A stretch of DNA of 64,000 nt from Alteromonas sp047556435 (lineage in GTDB: Bacteria > Pseudomonadota > Gammaproteobacteria > Enterobacterales > Alteromonadaceae). Shown piece by piece: positions 8,444 through 16,864 of the stretch. The stretch is from positions 2,294,001 to 2,358,000 of the forward strand of contig NZ_CP180210.1 in assembly GCF_047556435.1 (NCBI RefSeq), written 5' to 3'. The translations under genes and the position numbers were made by a program. How positions within the stretch are numbered: the stretch's first letter is position 1; each line of letters starts with the position of its first letter. The notes under the pieces are model-generated. The model worked only from the letters and a program-made list of their open reading frames with translations. It was not told the origin of the DNA and made no database searches.

Positions 8444-9850
8444 ATGTCTGAAAGAAACACTATGTCCGCCTCGCCCACAATCATTATTTCACCGGTATCT
8501 TTTAATTGCCCGACAACCCTGGTGGACCTATTTGATAATATCGCCGATGCTCCCTGGTCACTGCTTTTCGACACTGCTGGCAGTAGCGCTAGCAATGGCC
8601 GATACAATATTATGATGTGGTCGCCCCTACTCAGCTGTGTGTCTGAAAAAGGAGTAGTGTCGATCACCGATCACCAACGCGGGCTCCGGCAAAAAACTCA
8701 TGCGCTTCCTTTTGAGTGCGTTAAACAACAATTTGAGGCGATATTCGCCAACGCCCGATTAGCGAAAGATAGCAGACAGTATTCACATCTTCCTTTTATC
8801 GCAGGTGTTGCCGGTCTCGCAGGCTATGATCTTGGACGTAGTTACGAGCAACTTCCGGACAATGCAATCAATGATTATGTCTGCCCGGATATGGCCGTCG
8901 GCGTCTATCCGCAGTCGTTAATTGAAGATACGCATTCCGGAATTATTTACCACTGCCGGTTGTCGGGGATCCCTGAGTTTTCAGGTTTTGAACCTGTAAC
9001 GCACGTTCCTTTCGTCCTTACCTCAGACTGGCAATCGAACTTATCACAACCGCAGTACACACAAGCGCTGGACAAAATTCATGAGTATCTGTGTGCCGGC
9101 GACTGTTATCAGGTTAACATGGCGCAGCGTTTCAGCGCGGGTTACCAGGGCAGTGAGTGGAACGCGTTTTTACATTTACGCAAGCAGAATCAAGCGCCTT
9201 TCTCTGCTTATATGAAACTTGAGAAAAGTGCCATTATCAGTATTTCACCAGAGCGTTTTTTATCAGTTAAAGGCGGCCACGTTGAAACAAAACCGATAAA
9301 AGGTACCCGCCCACGCAGTGCTGATAGCACTGAGGATAAAGCAAGCGCAGATGCATTGCTTGCATCGGAAAAAGACCGTGCAGAAAACCTGATGATCGTG
9401 GATTTACTCAGAAACGATCTCAGCAAGCATTGTCAGCCTGGTTCTGTGGATGTTCCTCACCTGTTTGCCCTGGAGTCTTATGCCGCAGTGCACCACATGG
9501 TAAGTACGGTCGTAGGAAAGCTTAATGATAACGCATCACCACTCGATTTACTGGCCGGGGCCTTCCCGGGTGGCTCAATAACCGGTGCGCCCAAAGTCCG
9601 GGCAATGGAAATCATTGATGAACTGGAGCCACATTGTCGGAACATCTATTGCGGCAGTATGCTATATATGGGCTTCAGGCAGGATATGGACTCCAGCATC
9701 TGCATTCGGACACTGCTGGCAGAGCAAGGTCACATTCACTGTTGGGCTGGTGGGGGAATTGTTCTGGATTCTGATGCACAAGAGGAATATCAGGAAACCC
9801 TTGATAAAGTTGCTCGAATATTACCGGAGCTAAGTAAGTTACGTGACTAA
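8444..9850 (+). CDS. pabB: Aminodeoxychorismate synthase component I
   Basis: A 468-residue chorismate-utilising enzyme that makes 4-amino-4-deoxychorismate for folate synthesis. It lacks a fused amidotransferase, so a separate PabA is needed. The PIKGT motif (284-288) with its lysine is typical of PabB and distinguishes it from anthranilate synthase (PIAGT). DLLRNDL and GGSITGAPK are also present. A second possible ATG lies at 8462; neither start has a strong ribosome site. The 3' end overlaps the Nudix gene by 8 bp, implying translational coupling. The order pabB-nudL-sdaA is the same as in E. coli. Confidence 0.94.
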   Translation: MSERNTMSASPTIIISPVSFNCPTTLVDLFDNIADAPWSLLFDTAGSSASNGRYNIMMWSPLLSCVSEKGVVSITDHQRGLRQKTHALPFECVKQQFEAIFANARLAKDSRQYSHLPFIAGVAGLAGYDLGRSYEQLPDNAINDYVCPDMAVGVYPQSLIEDTHSGIIYHCRLSGIPEFSGFEPVTHVPFVLTSDWQSNLSQPQYTQALDKIHEYLCAGDCYQVNMAQRFSAGYQGSEWNAFLHLRKQNQAPFSAYMKLEKSAIISISPERFLSVKGGHVETKPIKGTRPRSADSTEDKASADALLASEKDRAENLMIVDLLRNDLSKHCQPGSVDVPHLFALESYAAVHHMVSTVVGKLNDNASPLDLLAGAFPGGSITGAPKVRAMEIIDELEPHCRNIYCGSMLYMGFRQDMDSSICIRTLLAEQGHIHCWAGGGIVLDSDAQEEYQETLDKVARILPELSKLRD

Positions 9851-10415
9851 AGCGGAATTTCTCAGACAATTTCATCATGCTCGTACAGTATGGCAGGAGC
9901 AGGATTATCCCTTGCGCGTAAAGGGTCGTCCCGCTGCGGTATTGATCCCGTTAATCGATTACGGTGATAGTCTGAGTGTACTATTAACAGAGAGAGCCCA
10001 TCACTTAAAACACCACCCAGGGCAAATCAGCTTTCCTGGCGGTGGAGTAGAAAGCCAGGACGCCGGGGTCATCGACGCGGCATTGCGGGAAGCAGAAGAA
10101 GAAGTCGGGCTGCCGGGGGATCACGCCACCATTGTCGGCTCACTGCCCGATTACCGAACTATCAGCGGCTATACCATTACGCCGGTAGTAGGGTTCATCA
10201 AACCGGGCTTCACCGTAATCAGGGATCCAAACGAAGTGGAAAGTGTGTTTGAGGTGCCTCTCAAGCACGTGCTCGACCGAAAGAATCATCTTATCCACCA
10301 TACGCACCGAAATAATCAAACCTTTCCTATTTACTTTATCCCCTGGCAGGACAAAATGATTTGGGGAGCAACGGCCGCCATTATCAGAAACCTGTCCCAT
10401 CATATTCACCCCTGA
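9843..10415 (+). CDS. nudL: Nudix hydrolase, probable CoA pyrophosphatase
   Basis: A 190-residue Nudix enzyme closely resembling E. coli NudL (YeaB, 192 residues). That family cleaves coenzyme A and acyl-CoA to phosphopantetheine and 3',5'-ADP. Visible features are the CoA-pyrophosphatase lead-in HHPGQISFPGG and the Nudix box running from there through AALREAEEEVGL. The trailing SGYTITPVVG is shared with NudL. Translation starts at a GTG inside the end of pabB (8-bp overlap). Its place between pabB and sdaA matches E. coli and supports the assignment. Activity on CoA is inferred from the family. Confidence 0.9.
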   Translation: MTKAEFLRQFHHARTVWQEQDYPLRVKGRPAAVLIPLIDYGDSLSVLLTERAHHLKHHPGQISFPGGGVESQDAGVIDAALREAEEEVGLPGDHATIVGSLPDYRTISGYTITPVVGFIKPGFTVIRDPNEVESVFEVPLKHVLDRKNHLIHHTHRNNQTFPIYFIPWQDKMIWGATAAIIRNLSHHIHP

Positions 10416-10793
10416 TATCTGAAGCTGGCATGTCTGTGAGGCGGCATCAGACAATAACAACAGCGACAAGGCGAGTGCGTATTCAGATTGACCGCTGGCT
10501 GGCAATGGTATCCTCTTGCTCTGGCCCTGCGTCGGGTCAGCTACCTGTACAGATGATGAAATAACGCTAGCGCCAAGAGAGCAGATAGACTGAGATAGCT
10601 CTGGTTCTCAGCTTCTGATTGACCTGCAGATCCAGCCGCCCAAATTTTCTGACTTTATGACTCAGTCAGCAAGTAGCAACTATTCTTTACATGTAATTAG
10701 CTTAGCTAATCTGATTATTAGCTTTTCTGTATTGTAGTCCTGCGGGTCTGCGTGCATGATCAGTGTCATAAGAATGAAAGGACGACGTACCCT
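10416..10793 (+). other. Intergenic region upstream of sdaA
   Basis: These 378 bp hold no convincing gene. A weak dyad CTGAGA (10590-10595) / TCTCAG (10606-10611) without a T tract lies between nudL and sdaA. The part nearest sdaA is AT-rich and contains repeated ATTAGC/GCTAAT units, described separately. The sdaA ribosome site AAGGA (10778-10782) lies at the right end. No clear -35/-10 pair could be fixed by eye. Confidence 0.6.
10696..10722. promoter_or_regulatory. Candidate operator upstream of sdaA
   Basis: A perfect palindrome of ATTAGC (10696-10701) and GCTAAT (10705-10710) with a 3-nt centre is followed by a third unit, ATTAGC, at 10717-10722. The cluster lies 72-98 bp upstream of the sdaA ATG, a typical place for a regulator. 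No known motif is recognised, and the regulator is unknown. Confidence 0.45.
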
Positions 10794-12164
10794 ATGATAA
10801 GTGTTTTTGATATGTTCAGCATTGGCATTGGCCCCTCCAGTTCCCATACTGTCGGTCCGATGCGAGCCGCAGCTGAATTTGCCAGAGAAGTCACCAGCAG
10901 TGCTCGCGCCGATGACATTACCGCCGTGACGACAGAGCTATTCGGTTCACTCGGACAAACCGGTAAAGGCCACGGCACCGGTAAAGCAGTTATCCTGGGC
11001 TTGCTTGGCGAGGTTCCTGAAACCATTGATGTAGATAAAATTGATAGCCTGCTTGAAGACATAGACAGCAGTCAGAAACTCATGCTCAATGGCCAGATCG
11101 AGATTAAATTTCCCCGAAAAAACGCTATCGTCTTCCATCGCAGAAAAACACTGCCACGTCACGCTAATGCTCTTACCATGCATGCTTTTTGCGGCGAAGA
11201 AAAAATCCGTTCACAAACCTACTACAGTATTGGTGGCGGTTTTATTATCAAAGATGAAGAGTTTGAAGACGCCAAGAACCTGGCAATAGGGACACAGGCT
11301 AAAGTTCCCTACCCGTTTAAAACAGCAGCCGAACTACTTGAGCAATGTCGTAACAACGGTCTTTGCATTAGTTCGCTTATGTTGAAAAACGAGTCTGTCC
11401 ATCGTCCTAAGCATGAAGTAAGAGATAAGCTCCATGAAATCTGGCAAACCATGAAAGCCTGCATTCAGCGTGGAACCGAGAGCGAGGGTATTCTTCCCGG
11501 TGGCCTGAAAGTAGTGCGAAGAGCTCCGGCACTCTATCGCCGCCTGCAGACTGAGCATACCACCGATCCTATGCAAACCATGGACTGGGTTAATTTGTTC
11601 GCATTAGCAGTAAATGAAGAAAATGCGGCAGGCGGCCGTGTTGTCACCGCCCCCACAAACGGTGCCGCAGGTATTATCCCTGCCGTGTTGCAGTATTTTG
11701 ACAAGTTTATTCGTCCCGTAGACGCTGACACGGCTTGCCGTTTTCTGCTGACCGCTGGTGCGATTGGTATTCTGTACAAGGAGAACGCATCCATAAGCGG
11801 CGCTGAAGTGGGTTGTCAGGGGGAAGTGGGTGTAGCCTGCTCTATGGCTGCAGGCGCACTGACTGAAATAATGGGCGGTACAGTACAAGCTGTAGAAAAC
11901 GCCGCAGAAATCGGTATGGAGCATAATCTTGGTCTGACCTGCGATCCGGTAGGCGGCCTGGTGCAGGTACCGTGTATCGAACGCAACGCGATGGGCGCGA
12001 TTAAAGCCATAAACGCGTCGCGTCTGGCGTTACGAGGCAGCGGTGAACACAAGGTATCACTGGATAAAGTCATCAAAACCATGCGCGATACCGGCAATGA
12101 CATGAAAACCAAATACAAAGAGACTGCCCGGGGTGGCCTGGCAGTTAATATCATCGAGTGTTAA
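10794..12164 (+). CDS. sdaA: L-serine ammonia-lyase (iron-sulfur type)
   Basis: A 456-residue L-serine dehydratase (454 in E. coli) converting L-serine to pyruvate and ammonia. The start at 10794 gives MISVFDMFSIGIGPSSSHT, nearly identical to the E. coli start; an earlier in-frame codon at 10752 lacks this support. The alpha and beta domains are fused. The expected [4Fe-4S] ligands are C341 (EVGCQGEVG), C383 (LTCDPVGG) and C394 (VQVPCIER). It is followed by an 11-bp hairpin shared with the convergent cysB. Regulation may involve the ATTAGC palindromes upstream. Confidence 0.95.
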   Translation: MISVFDMFSIGIGPSSSHTVGPMRAAAEFAREVTSSARADDITAVTTELFGSLGQTGKGHGTGKAVILGLLGEVPETIDVDKIDSLLEDIDSSQKLMLNGQIEIKFPRKNAIVFHRRKTLPRHANALTMHAFCGEEKIRSQTYYSIGGGFIIKDEEFEDAKNLAIGTQAKVPYPFKTAAELLEQCRNNGLCISSLMLKNESVHRPKHEVRDKLHEIWQTMKACIQRGTESEGILPGGLKVVRRAPALYRRLQTEHTTDPMQTMDWVNLFALAVNEENAAGGRVVTAPTNGAAGIIPAVLQYFDKFIRPVDADTACRFLLTAGAIGILYKENASISGAEVGCQGEVGVACSMAAGALTEIMGGTVQAVENAAEIGMEHNLGLTCDPVGGLVQVPCIERNAMGAIKAINASRLALRGSGEHKVSLDKVIKTMRDTGNDMKTKYKETARGGLAVNIIEC

Positions 12165-12194
12165 CCCCGCTACGCTGAAGCACTGACCAAACAA

Positions 12195-12219
12195 AAACGC
12201 CCACATGATGTGGGCGTTT
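12195..12219. terminator. Bidirectional terminator between sdaA and cysB
   Basis: A perfect 11-bp stem (12195-12205 with 12209-12219, core CGCCCACA/TGTGGGCG) closes a 3-nt loop between two convergent genes. The T run is better on the minus strand, so it should serve cysB best, and sdaA as well. Confidence 0.85.
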
Positions 12220-12242
12220 CGTTATCCATCAGAAGAAAAAAT

Positions 12243-13217
12243 TTATTTCACCGGTAAGGTTACACCTTTAAACATTTTCTCTACTTCATCATTATTCTTC
12301 AGCATCATGGCTTTTTCGACCTTGTCTTTTGTCAGATGCGGTGCGAAACGTTCAATAAAATCAAACATGTAACTACGTAAAAAAGACCCCTTGCGAAAAC
12401 CAATCTTGGTAGTGCTGTAGTCAAACAGATGGCTGGCATCTATTTTTACCAGGTCAGAATCCAGCTCCTCGTTTACGGCCATAGACGCGATCACACCAAT
12501 ACCCACGCCAAGGCGCACATAGGTTTTAATGACATCAGCATCGGTCGCGGTAAATACGATTTTCGGTGTCAGCCCGGCTCTCTCGAACGCATGGTCTAAC
12601 TCAGAGCGACCGGTAAAGCCAAAAACGTAGGTCACCAGCGGATATTTGGCAATATCACTGATTTCAATGGAAGTTTTCTTAGATAATGGATGGTCTTTAT
12701 TGACAATAACACTGCGATTCCAGTGATAACACGGCAGCATAACCAGATCGTTGTACAAATGAAGGGCTTCCGTAGCAATAGCGAAATCCGCCTCGCCTTT
12801 TGCCGCCAAATCACTGATTTGGGAAGGCGTGCCCTGGTGCATGTGAAGCGACACTTTCGGATATTTGTGCATGAACCCCTGAATCACATCAGGCAAGGCG
12901 TAGCGTGCTTGCGTATGTGTGGTGGCAATGTTCAGTTTACCCTGATCTGGTAAGGTATGCTCGCGGGCTACCGCTTTAATACTTTCTACTTTTGCGAGAA
13001 TTTCGCGGGAAATATTAATAACGTCATGGCCGGCATCTGTTACGTGTGTAAGATGTTTGCCGCTTCGTCCAAAAATCTGCACACCAAGCTCATCTTCCAG
13101 CATTCTCACCTGCTTACTAATGCCAGGTTGAGACGTATAGAGGCTCTCTGCTGTAGCAGAAACATTGAGATTATTGTTAAGGACCTCAACAATATAGCGA
13201 AGCTGCTGTAATTTCAT
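12243..13217 (-). CDS. cysB: LysR-type regulator CysB
   Basis: A 324-residue regulator, the same length as E. coli CysB, which activates cysteine biosynthesis and sulfate assimilation in response to N-acetylserine. The N-terminal winged helix-turn-helix begins MKLQQLRYIVEV and contains TSQPGISKQVRMLEDELG. The effector domain contains the family segments THTQARYALP and DADVIKTYVRLGVGIG. It is transcribed alone, convergent with sdaA and with a shared terminator. No cys structural gene lies nearby. Confidence 0.96.
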   Translation of the reverse strand: MKLQQLRYIVEVLNNNLNVSATAESLYTSQPGISKQVRMLEDELGVQIFGRSGKHLTHVTDAGHDVINISREILAKVESIKAVAREHTLPDQGKLNIATTHTQARYALPDVIQGFMHKYPKVSLHMHQGTPSQISDLAAKGEADFAIATEALHLYNDLVMLPCYHWNRSVIVNKDHPLSKKTSIEISDIAKYPLVTYVFGFTGRSELDHAFERAGLTPKIVFTATDADVIKTYVRLGVGIGVIASMAVNEELDSDLVKIDASHLFDYSTTKIGFRKGSFLRSYMFDFIERFAPHLTKDKVEKAMMLKNNDEVEKMFKGVTLPVK

Positions 13218-13608
13218 AACGACCGGGCCTTACGTTTGAAAACGATTGATATGCTTTTACGTTATATCTAAATATGCGCTTTATTGCTACCGCCTTTTTC
13301 AGTGAACCAGAATAAGCCGTGACAATTTGCAACCTACCATTCTAAGCAAATACCGTAATCTCACCATGATCCCGCACGATCTCGCTGAAATTCTGAAGAG
13401 TCTGTATAGAACGGCATTACAACCTGTTCAGCGCGATTCTGCTTACTCAAGAAATGTGAAGAAAGTAGCCAACCACCATGAAAAAATAGTAATGTGACGA
13501 CATGATTAACATAGCCGTACTGTCCTGCTTTGACTAACCTGCTTGCTACATTCTGACTGTTAAATGACAGAAAGTAGCAGAGGTTGTCGGTAAACATAAA
13601 GAGTGACT
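13218..13608. other. Intergenic region between cysB and the histidine kinase gene
   Basis: These 391 bp hold promoters for two divergent genes but no gene I trust. A 10-bp direct repeat, AGAAAGTAGC, occurs at 13460-13469 and 13569-13578, the second copy 31 bp ahead of the kinase start. A 78-codon open frame on the minus strand (13361-13597) has no ribosome site and no recognisable protein features. Confidence 0.55.
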
Positions 13609-14310
13609 ATGCCAGAAATTACCTCTACGCCGTCATCCATCGACTTTTCTTCCGTGCTGGCCGCTGCCGTTCATGACATGAAAAATTCACTGTTTCTGTT
13701 GCTGCAGTCCATTGAAAATCTGGCTGATTCTTTACCTGAGCAGGACACGGCGTCTCGTGAACAGGTTGCCAACGTGCATTATGAAGCCTCACGACTCAAT
13801 ACCAGTCTGGTACAGATACTGTCGTTATACCGCGCTGAGCTTGAAAGGCTTCCTATTACGGTAGACGAATGTTTTATAGATGACCTGTTCAGCGATGTTG
13901 TTGGCTCTAATCATATTTATATAAAGCAGAAAAACATCAACATTGAGGTAGCACAGACCAATGACTTAAGCTGGTATCTCGATAGTGAACTGATTTATCT
14001 GCTGATTAATGACATGCTGGTAAACTCTCTGCGGTATGGTAATTCCAAGATCCGGTTAAGTGCATTCACCGCAGATAACCGGCTGGTTATAAGGCTTGAA
14101 GACGACGGTCCCGGATACCCCGAGGCGATGCTGTTAAACAGCAGTACCCGCCTCTCTGACTTCCATGTGAGTCAGGGCCGAACCGGTCTTGGTTTATTCT
14201 TTGCCAGGTTGATCGCTTCTGCCCATACTCAGGGTGAAAATTGTGGAGAGATTTCACTTTTTAATGGTGGTACGCTAGGCGGGAGTGTATTTGAGGTAAA
14301 ATTACCGTAA
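13609..14310 (+). CDS. Small cytoplasmic histidine kinase without a sensor domain
   Basis: A 233-residue protein consisting only of a phosphoacceptor helix pair and a kinase ATPase domain. The H-box is VHDMKNSL with H22. The ATPase shows an N-box (LLINDMLVNSLRYG), a G1 box (EDDGPGYPE) and a G2 box (GRTGLGLFFARLIA). There is no signal peptide, membrane helix or sensory domain, so it probably receives its signal from a partner protein. The ATG at 13609 is preferred over a GTG at 13603 because AAAGAG sits just upstream. No response regulator is adjacent. The receiver-TPR proteins at 22397 and 44137 lack obvious kinases and are candidate targets (inference). Confidence 0.8.
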   Translation: MPEITSTPSSIDFSSVLAAAVHDMKNSLFLLLQSIENLADSLPEQDTASREQVANVHYEASRLNTSLVQILSLYRAELERLPITVDECFIDDLFSDVVGSNHIYIKQKNINIEVAQTNDLSWYLDSELIYLLINDMLVNSLRYGNSKIRLSAFTADNRLVIRLEDDGPGYPEAMLLNSSTRLSDFHVSQGRTGLGLFFARLIASAHTQGENCGEISLFNGGTLGGSVFEVKLP

Positions 14311-14380
14311 ACTTTGCCGACATAATAATAAGTTTGAGTGTTTCACGCTCGCGTGGGATGACAGGTATACGGAATCACGC

Positions 14381-15136
14381 ATGGTATTCACGACAATAAT
14401 AATTCTGATAGTGGTGCTGATCATCGCCGCCATTTTTATCAACGCCTTTCAACAGCATCGCGCTAAGCTTGAAGCTGAGCGTCGCGCGGAGGTGGCAAAA
14501 CAACGGGCCGTGATTGACGAAACGGAAAACGTCATCCTGGCCTGCAACACAATGCCAATATCACCGAAGATGATGCAGATTCTGCATACCCGTGTGCTGA
14601 ATGCGCTAAAGGTGCTGAATGAACTGAACCCATCCACAGAAGTGGGCCAACGCATAAAAGACGCCGAGCAAAGGACCCAGGAAGACGACGCCATTAGCTC
14701 ACCGGCGGACTTTGCTTTACCAGAAAATGACAAGTTGATCATTCAGTATATTCAGGCGGTAAAGAAGCTGAGAATATTGCTTCGCTCTGAACATTCAAAA
14801 GGGAAAGTCGATACCAAAACCTTTATTGAAGAAGACAAACAACTTGAAAAACTGCAACTGAAAGTTAACGTTGAAACGCTGACACGTCGCGGGCGTGCAG
14901 CAATGCAATCGAATATGCTTGGCTCGGCCCGTCAATACTTTGAGAAAGCGGTAGCGGCTCTGGAAAACCAGACACAGCAAGACGAATACATCGTTACCCG
15001 TATCGCTACATTAAAAGAGTGGCTGCAGGATATTCAAAGCAACCTCAAAAACGCCAACGCGCAGGACCGGGCACGTAAAAAAGAAGAAGAGCGTGATGAG
15101 CTTGATGAGTTGTTTGCGCCGAAGAAAAAATGGTAA
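14381..15136 (+). CDS. Membrane-anchored coiled-coil protein of unknown function
   Basis: A 251-residue protein with one N-terminal transmembrane helix (about residues 3-23) and a long charged cytoplasmic part. The region at about 25-50 is rich in Ala, Glu and Arg and probably coiled coil. Residues about 160-215 resemble a TPR-like helical hairpin (TRRGRAAMQSNMLGSARQYFEKAVAALE). The C-terminus is highly charged (RKKEEERDELDELF). I do not recognise the family. It follows the small histidine kinase by 70 bp in the same direction, which allows co-transcription, so it might anchor or inform that kinase (inference). Confidence 0.75.
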   Translation: MVFTTIIILIVVLIIAAIFINAFQQHRAKLEAERRAEVAKQRAVIDETENVILACNTMPISPKMMQILHTRVLNALKVLNELNPSTEVGQRIKDAEQRTQEDDAISSPADFALPENDKLIIQYIQAVKKLRILLRSEHSKGKVDTKTFIEEDKQLEKLQLKVNVETLTRRGRAAMQSNMLGSARQYFEKAVAALENQTQQDEYIVTRIATLKEWLQDIQSNLKNANAQDRARKKEEERDELDELFAPKKKW

Positions 15137-15146
15137 CGCAGACGCG

Positions 15147-16052
15147 TTACCTCCTGGTAGTGAGTGATCTGCCCTCTTCTTCTGTGCATTGCTCCCATAG
15201 GGCCTGAGCCGCCACCGACATACCGCCCCTTGCCTGGCGAATAAGCCCTACCCGCTTCACCAGAGGGTTATTGTTGATATCAATACAACATAACCCGCGC
15301 GCCTGCATCTGTGCTTTACATAACGCGGGCACGACTGACATGCCAAGCCCCTCTGCAATGAGCTGCCCAAGCGACCCAAGCTGACCGGTTTCTGCAATAA
15401 TATTGATATTGCCATGATGTGCAGCCGCTTGTTCTGTCCATTTACGGACAGCCGAACCGCGATTCATCGCTATAAACGGGTAGGATAAGCAATGCTGAAG
15501 CTCGATATTCTTTTCACCTGCGAGTGGATGATCCTGGTGAACAACCGCCACGAAACAGTCATCAAACATAGGGGAAAATACCAGACCATCGATTATCTCT
15601 GGTTCAAAGGTGAAGCCCAGTTCAGCACGCCCCGACAGCACACTGTCGATTACGTCTTCCATCACCACATCGACAATACGCAATCTTATGTTGGGATACT
15701 GAGAATGATATTGACTAAGAATTTGAGGTAAACGGGACTCGGCAAAAGAAGGCATTGCGGCCAGTGTCAGTTTGCCTTGTCGGACAGCAAAGAGATTCTG
15801 CATATCCTGAAACGTCTCATCCCATTCATCAATCAACCGCTTCGCGGTAGGCAACAATGTTTCCCCTTCCGGCGTCAGATGGATACGACGCGTACTGCGT
15901 GAAAACAGTTTCCCTCCCATCTGCGCTTCCATTTTTTTGATAGCTGAAGATAACGCAGGTTGAGTCAGATGCAGCTTTTCTGCGGCCTCGGCAAAGGTGG
16001 CTGACTCCGCCACGCGAATAAACGCCAGCATATTTCGATAAGAAACAGACAT
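15147..16052 (-). CDS. LysR-family transcriptional regulator
   Basis: A 301-residue LysR regulator. The N-terminal helix-turn-helix contains AEAAEKLHLTQPALSSAIKKMEAQMG, and a periplasmic-binding-protein-like effector domain follows from about residue 90. It is divergent from the CoA-transferase operon with 103 bp between the two starts, the usual arrangement of a LysR activator and its target. Its ligand is probably a metabolite of that pathway, such as a short-chain acid or CoA ester (inference). Its stop lies 10 bp from that of the convergent membrane coiled-coil gene. Confidence 0.92.
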   Translation of the reverse strand: MSVSYRNMLAFIRVAESATFAEAAEKLHLTQPALSSAIKKMEAQMGGKLFSRSTRRIHLTPEGETLLPTAKRLIDEWDETFQDMQNLFAVRQGKLTLAAMPSFAESRLPQILSQYHSQYPNIRLRIVDVVMEDVIDSVLSGRAELGFTFEPEIIDGLVFSPMFDDCFVAVVHQDHPLAGEKNIELQHCLSYPFIAMNRGSAVRKWTEQAAAHHGNINIIAETGQLGSLGQLIAEGLGMSVVPALCKAQMQARGLCCIDINNNPLVKRVGLIRQARGGMSVAAQALWEQCTEEEGRSLTTRR

Positions 16053-16155
16053 TCGTAAAAAAAACTTATTAATAATGTTATAAAATCAATTTTACAAAAT
16101 TTACTTACTCGCAGATACTTTTTTCTGTTCCCTACACTGAATACAGGAGAGACAT
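16053..16155 (+). promoter_or_regulatory. Divergent promoter/operator region, lysR and scoAB
   Basis: A perfect dyad, TAAAAT (16081-16086) and ATTTTA (16089-16094), lies midway between the divergent genes and is a candidate LysR site. Overlapping it is a promoter-like pair, TTTACA (16091-16096) and GATACT (16114-16119), with 17-bp spacing, pointing towards the CoA transferase. A strong AGGAGA ribosome site precedes scoA. The assignment is by eye. Confidence 0.5.
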
Positions 16156-16863
16156 ATGTCAGGTTTCGATAAAGTCGTGACCAGTTACGACGCAGCAATG
16201 GAAGGTCTGAAAGATGATATGACCATTATTGCTGGCGGCTTCGGTCTTTGCGGGATCCCCGAGGGGCTTATTGCACAGATTAAAACAATGGGGGCCAAAG
16301 GGCTAACCATTGTATCCAATAACTGTGGCGTAGATGGCTTTGGCCTGGGTATCTTACTGGAAGATAAACAGATTAAAAAAATGGTCTCTTCCTATGTCGG
16401 TGAAAACGCACTGTTTGAAAAACAGTTGCTGAATGGCGAACTGGAAGTCGAGCTAACCCCGCAAGGCACGCTGGCCGAAAAAATGCGCGCGGGCGGCGCA
16501 GGCATTCCAGCATTTTATACCGCAACGGGCTACGGCACGCCGGTAGGTGAAGGTAAGGAAGTCAAAGAGTTTAACGGCCGCCCTTACATTCTCGAAGAGT
16601 CTATTACCGGTGACTTCGCTATTGTAAAAGCCTGGAAAGCCGACCGTTACGGTAATTGCATCTATCGTCACACTGCACAGAACTTTAATCCCATGGCTGC
16701 GACTGCCGGTAAAATTACCGTGGTTGAAGTGGAAGAGATTGTAGAGCCTGGCGAACTGGATCCGGCTCACATTCATACCCCGGGCATTTATGTCGATCGC
16801 GTAATTCAAGGTACGTTTGAGAAACGTATCGAGCGTAAAGTACTGGCAAAGGAGGAGCGTTAA
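16156..16863 (+). CDS. scoA: CoA transferase subunit A (3-oxoacid CoA-transferase type)
   Basis: A 235-residue alpha subunit of a class I CoA transferase. It contains IIAGGFGLCGIPEGLI near the N-terminus and the NNCGVDGFGLGILL and GGAGIPAFYTATGYGT segments of the SCOT/AtoD group. Family enzymes move CoA from succinyl-CoA to acetoacetate or related acids. The beta subunit begins 1 bp after this gene's stop, so both are made from one message. A LysR regulator is divergent upstream. Succinyl-CoA:acetoacetate transfer is the most likely reaction, but related substrates cannot be excluded. Confidence 0.92.
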   Translation: MSGFDKVVTSYDAAMEGLKDDMTIIAGGFGLCGIPEGLIAQIKTMGAKGLTIVSNNCGVDGFGLGILLEDKQIKKMVSSYVGENALFEKQLLNGELEVELTPQGTLAEKMRAGGAGIPAFYTATGYGTPVGEGKEVKEFNGRPYILEESITGDFAIVKAWKADRYGNCIYRHTAQNFNPMAATAGKITVVEVEEIVEPGELDPAHIHTPGIYVDRVIQGTFEKRIERKVLAKEER

Positions 16864-16864
16864 T

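Noticed and set aside
13361..13597. A 78-codon minus-strand frame between cysB and the kinase gene
   Set aside because: No ribosome site, composition unlike neighbours, and it would sit on the promoter region of the kinase gene.
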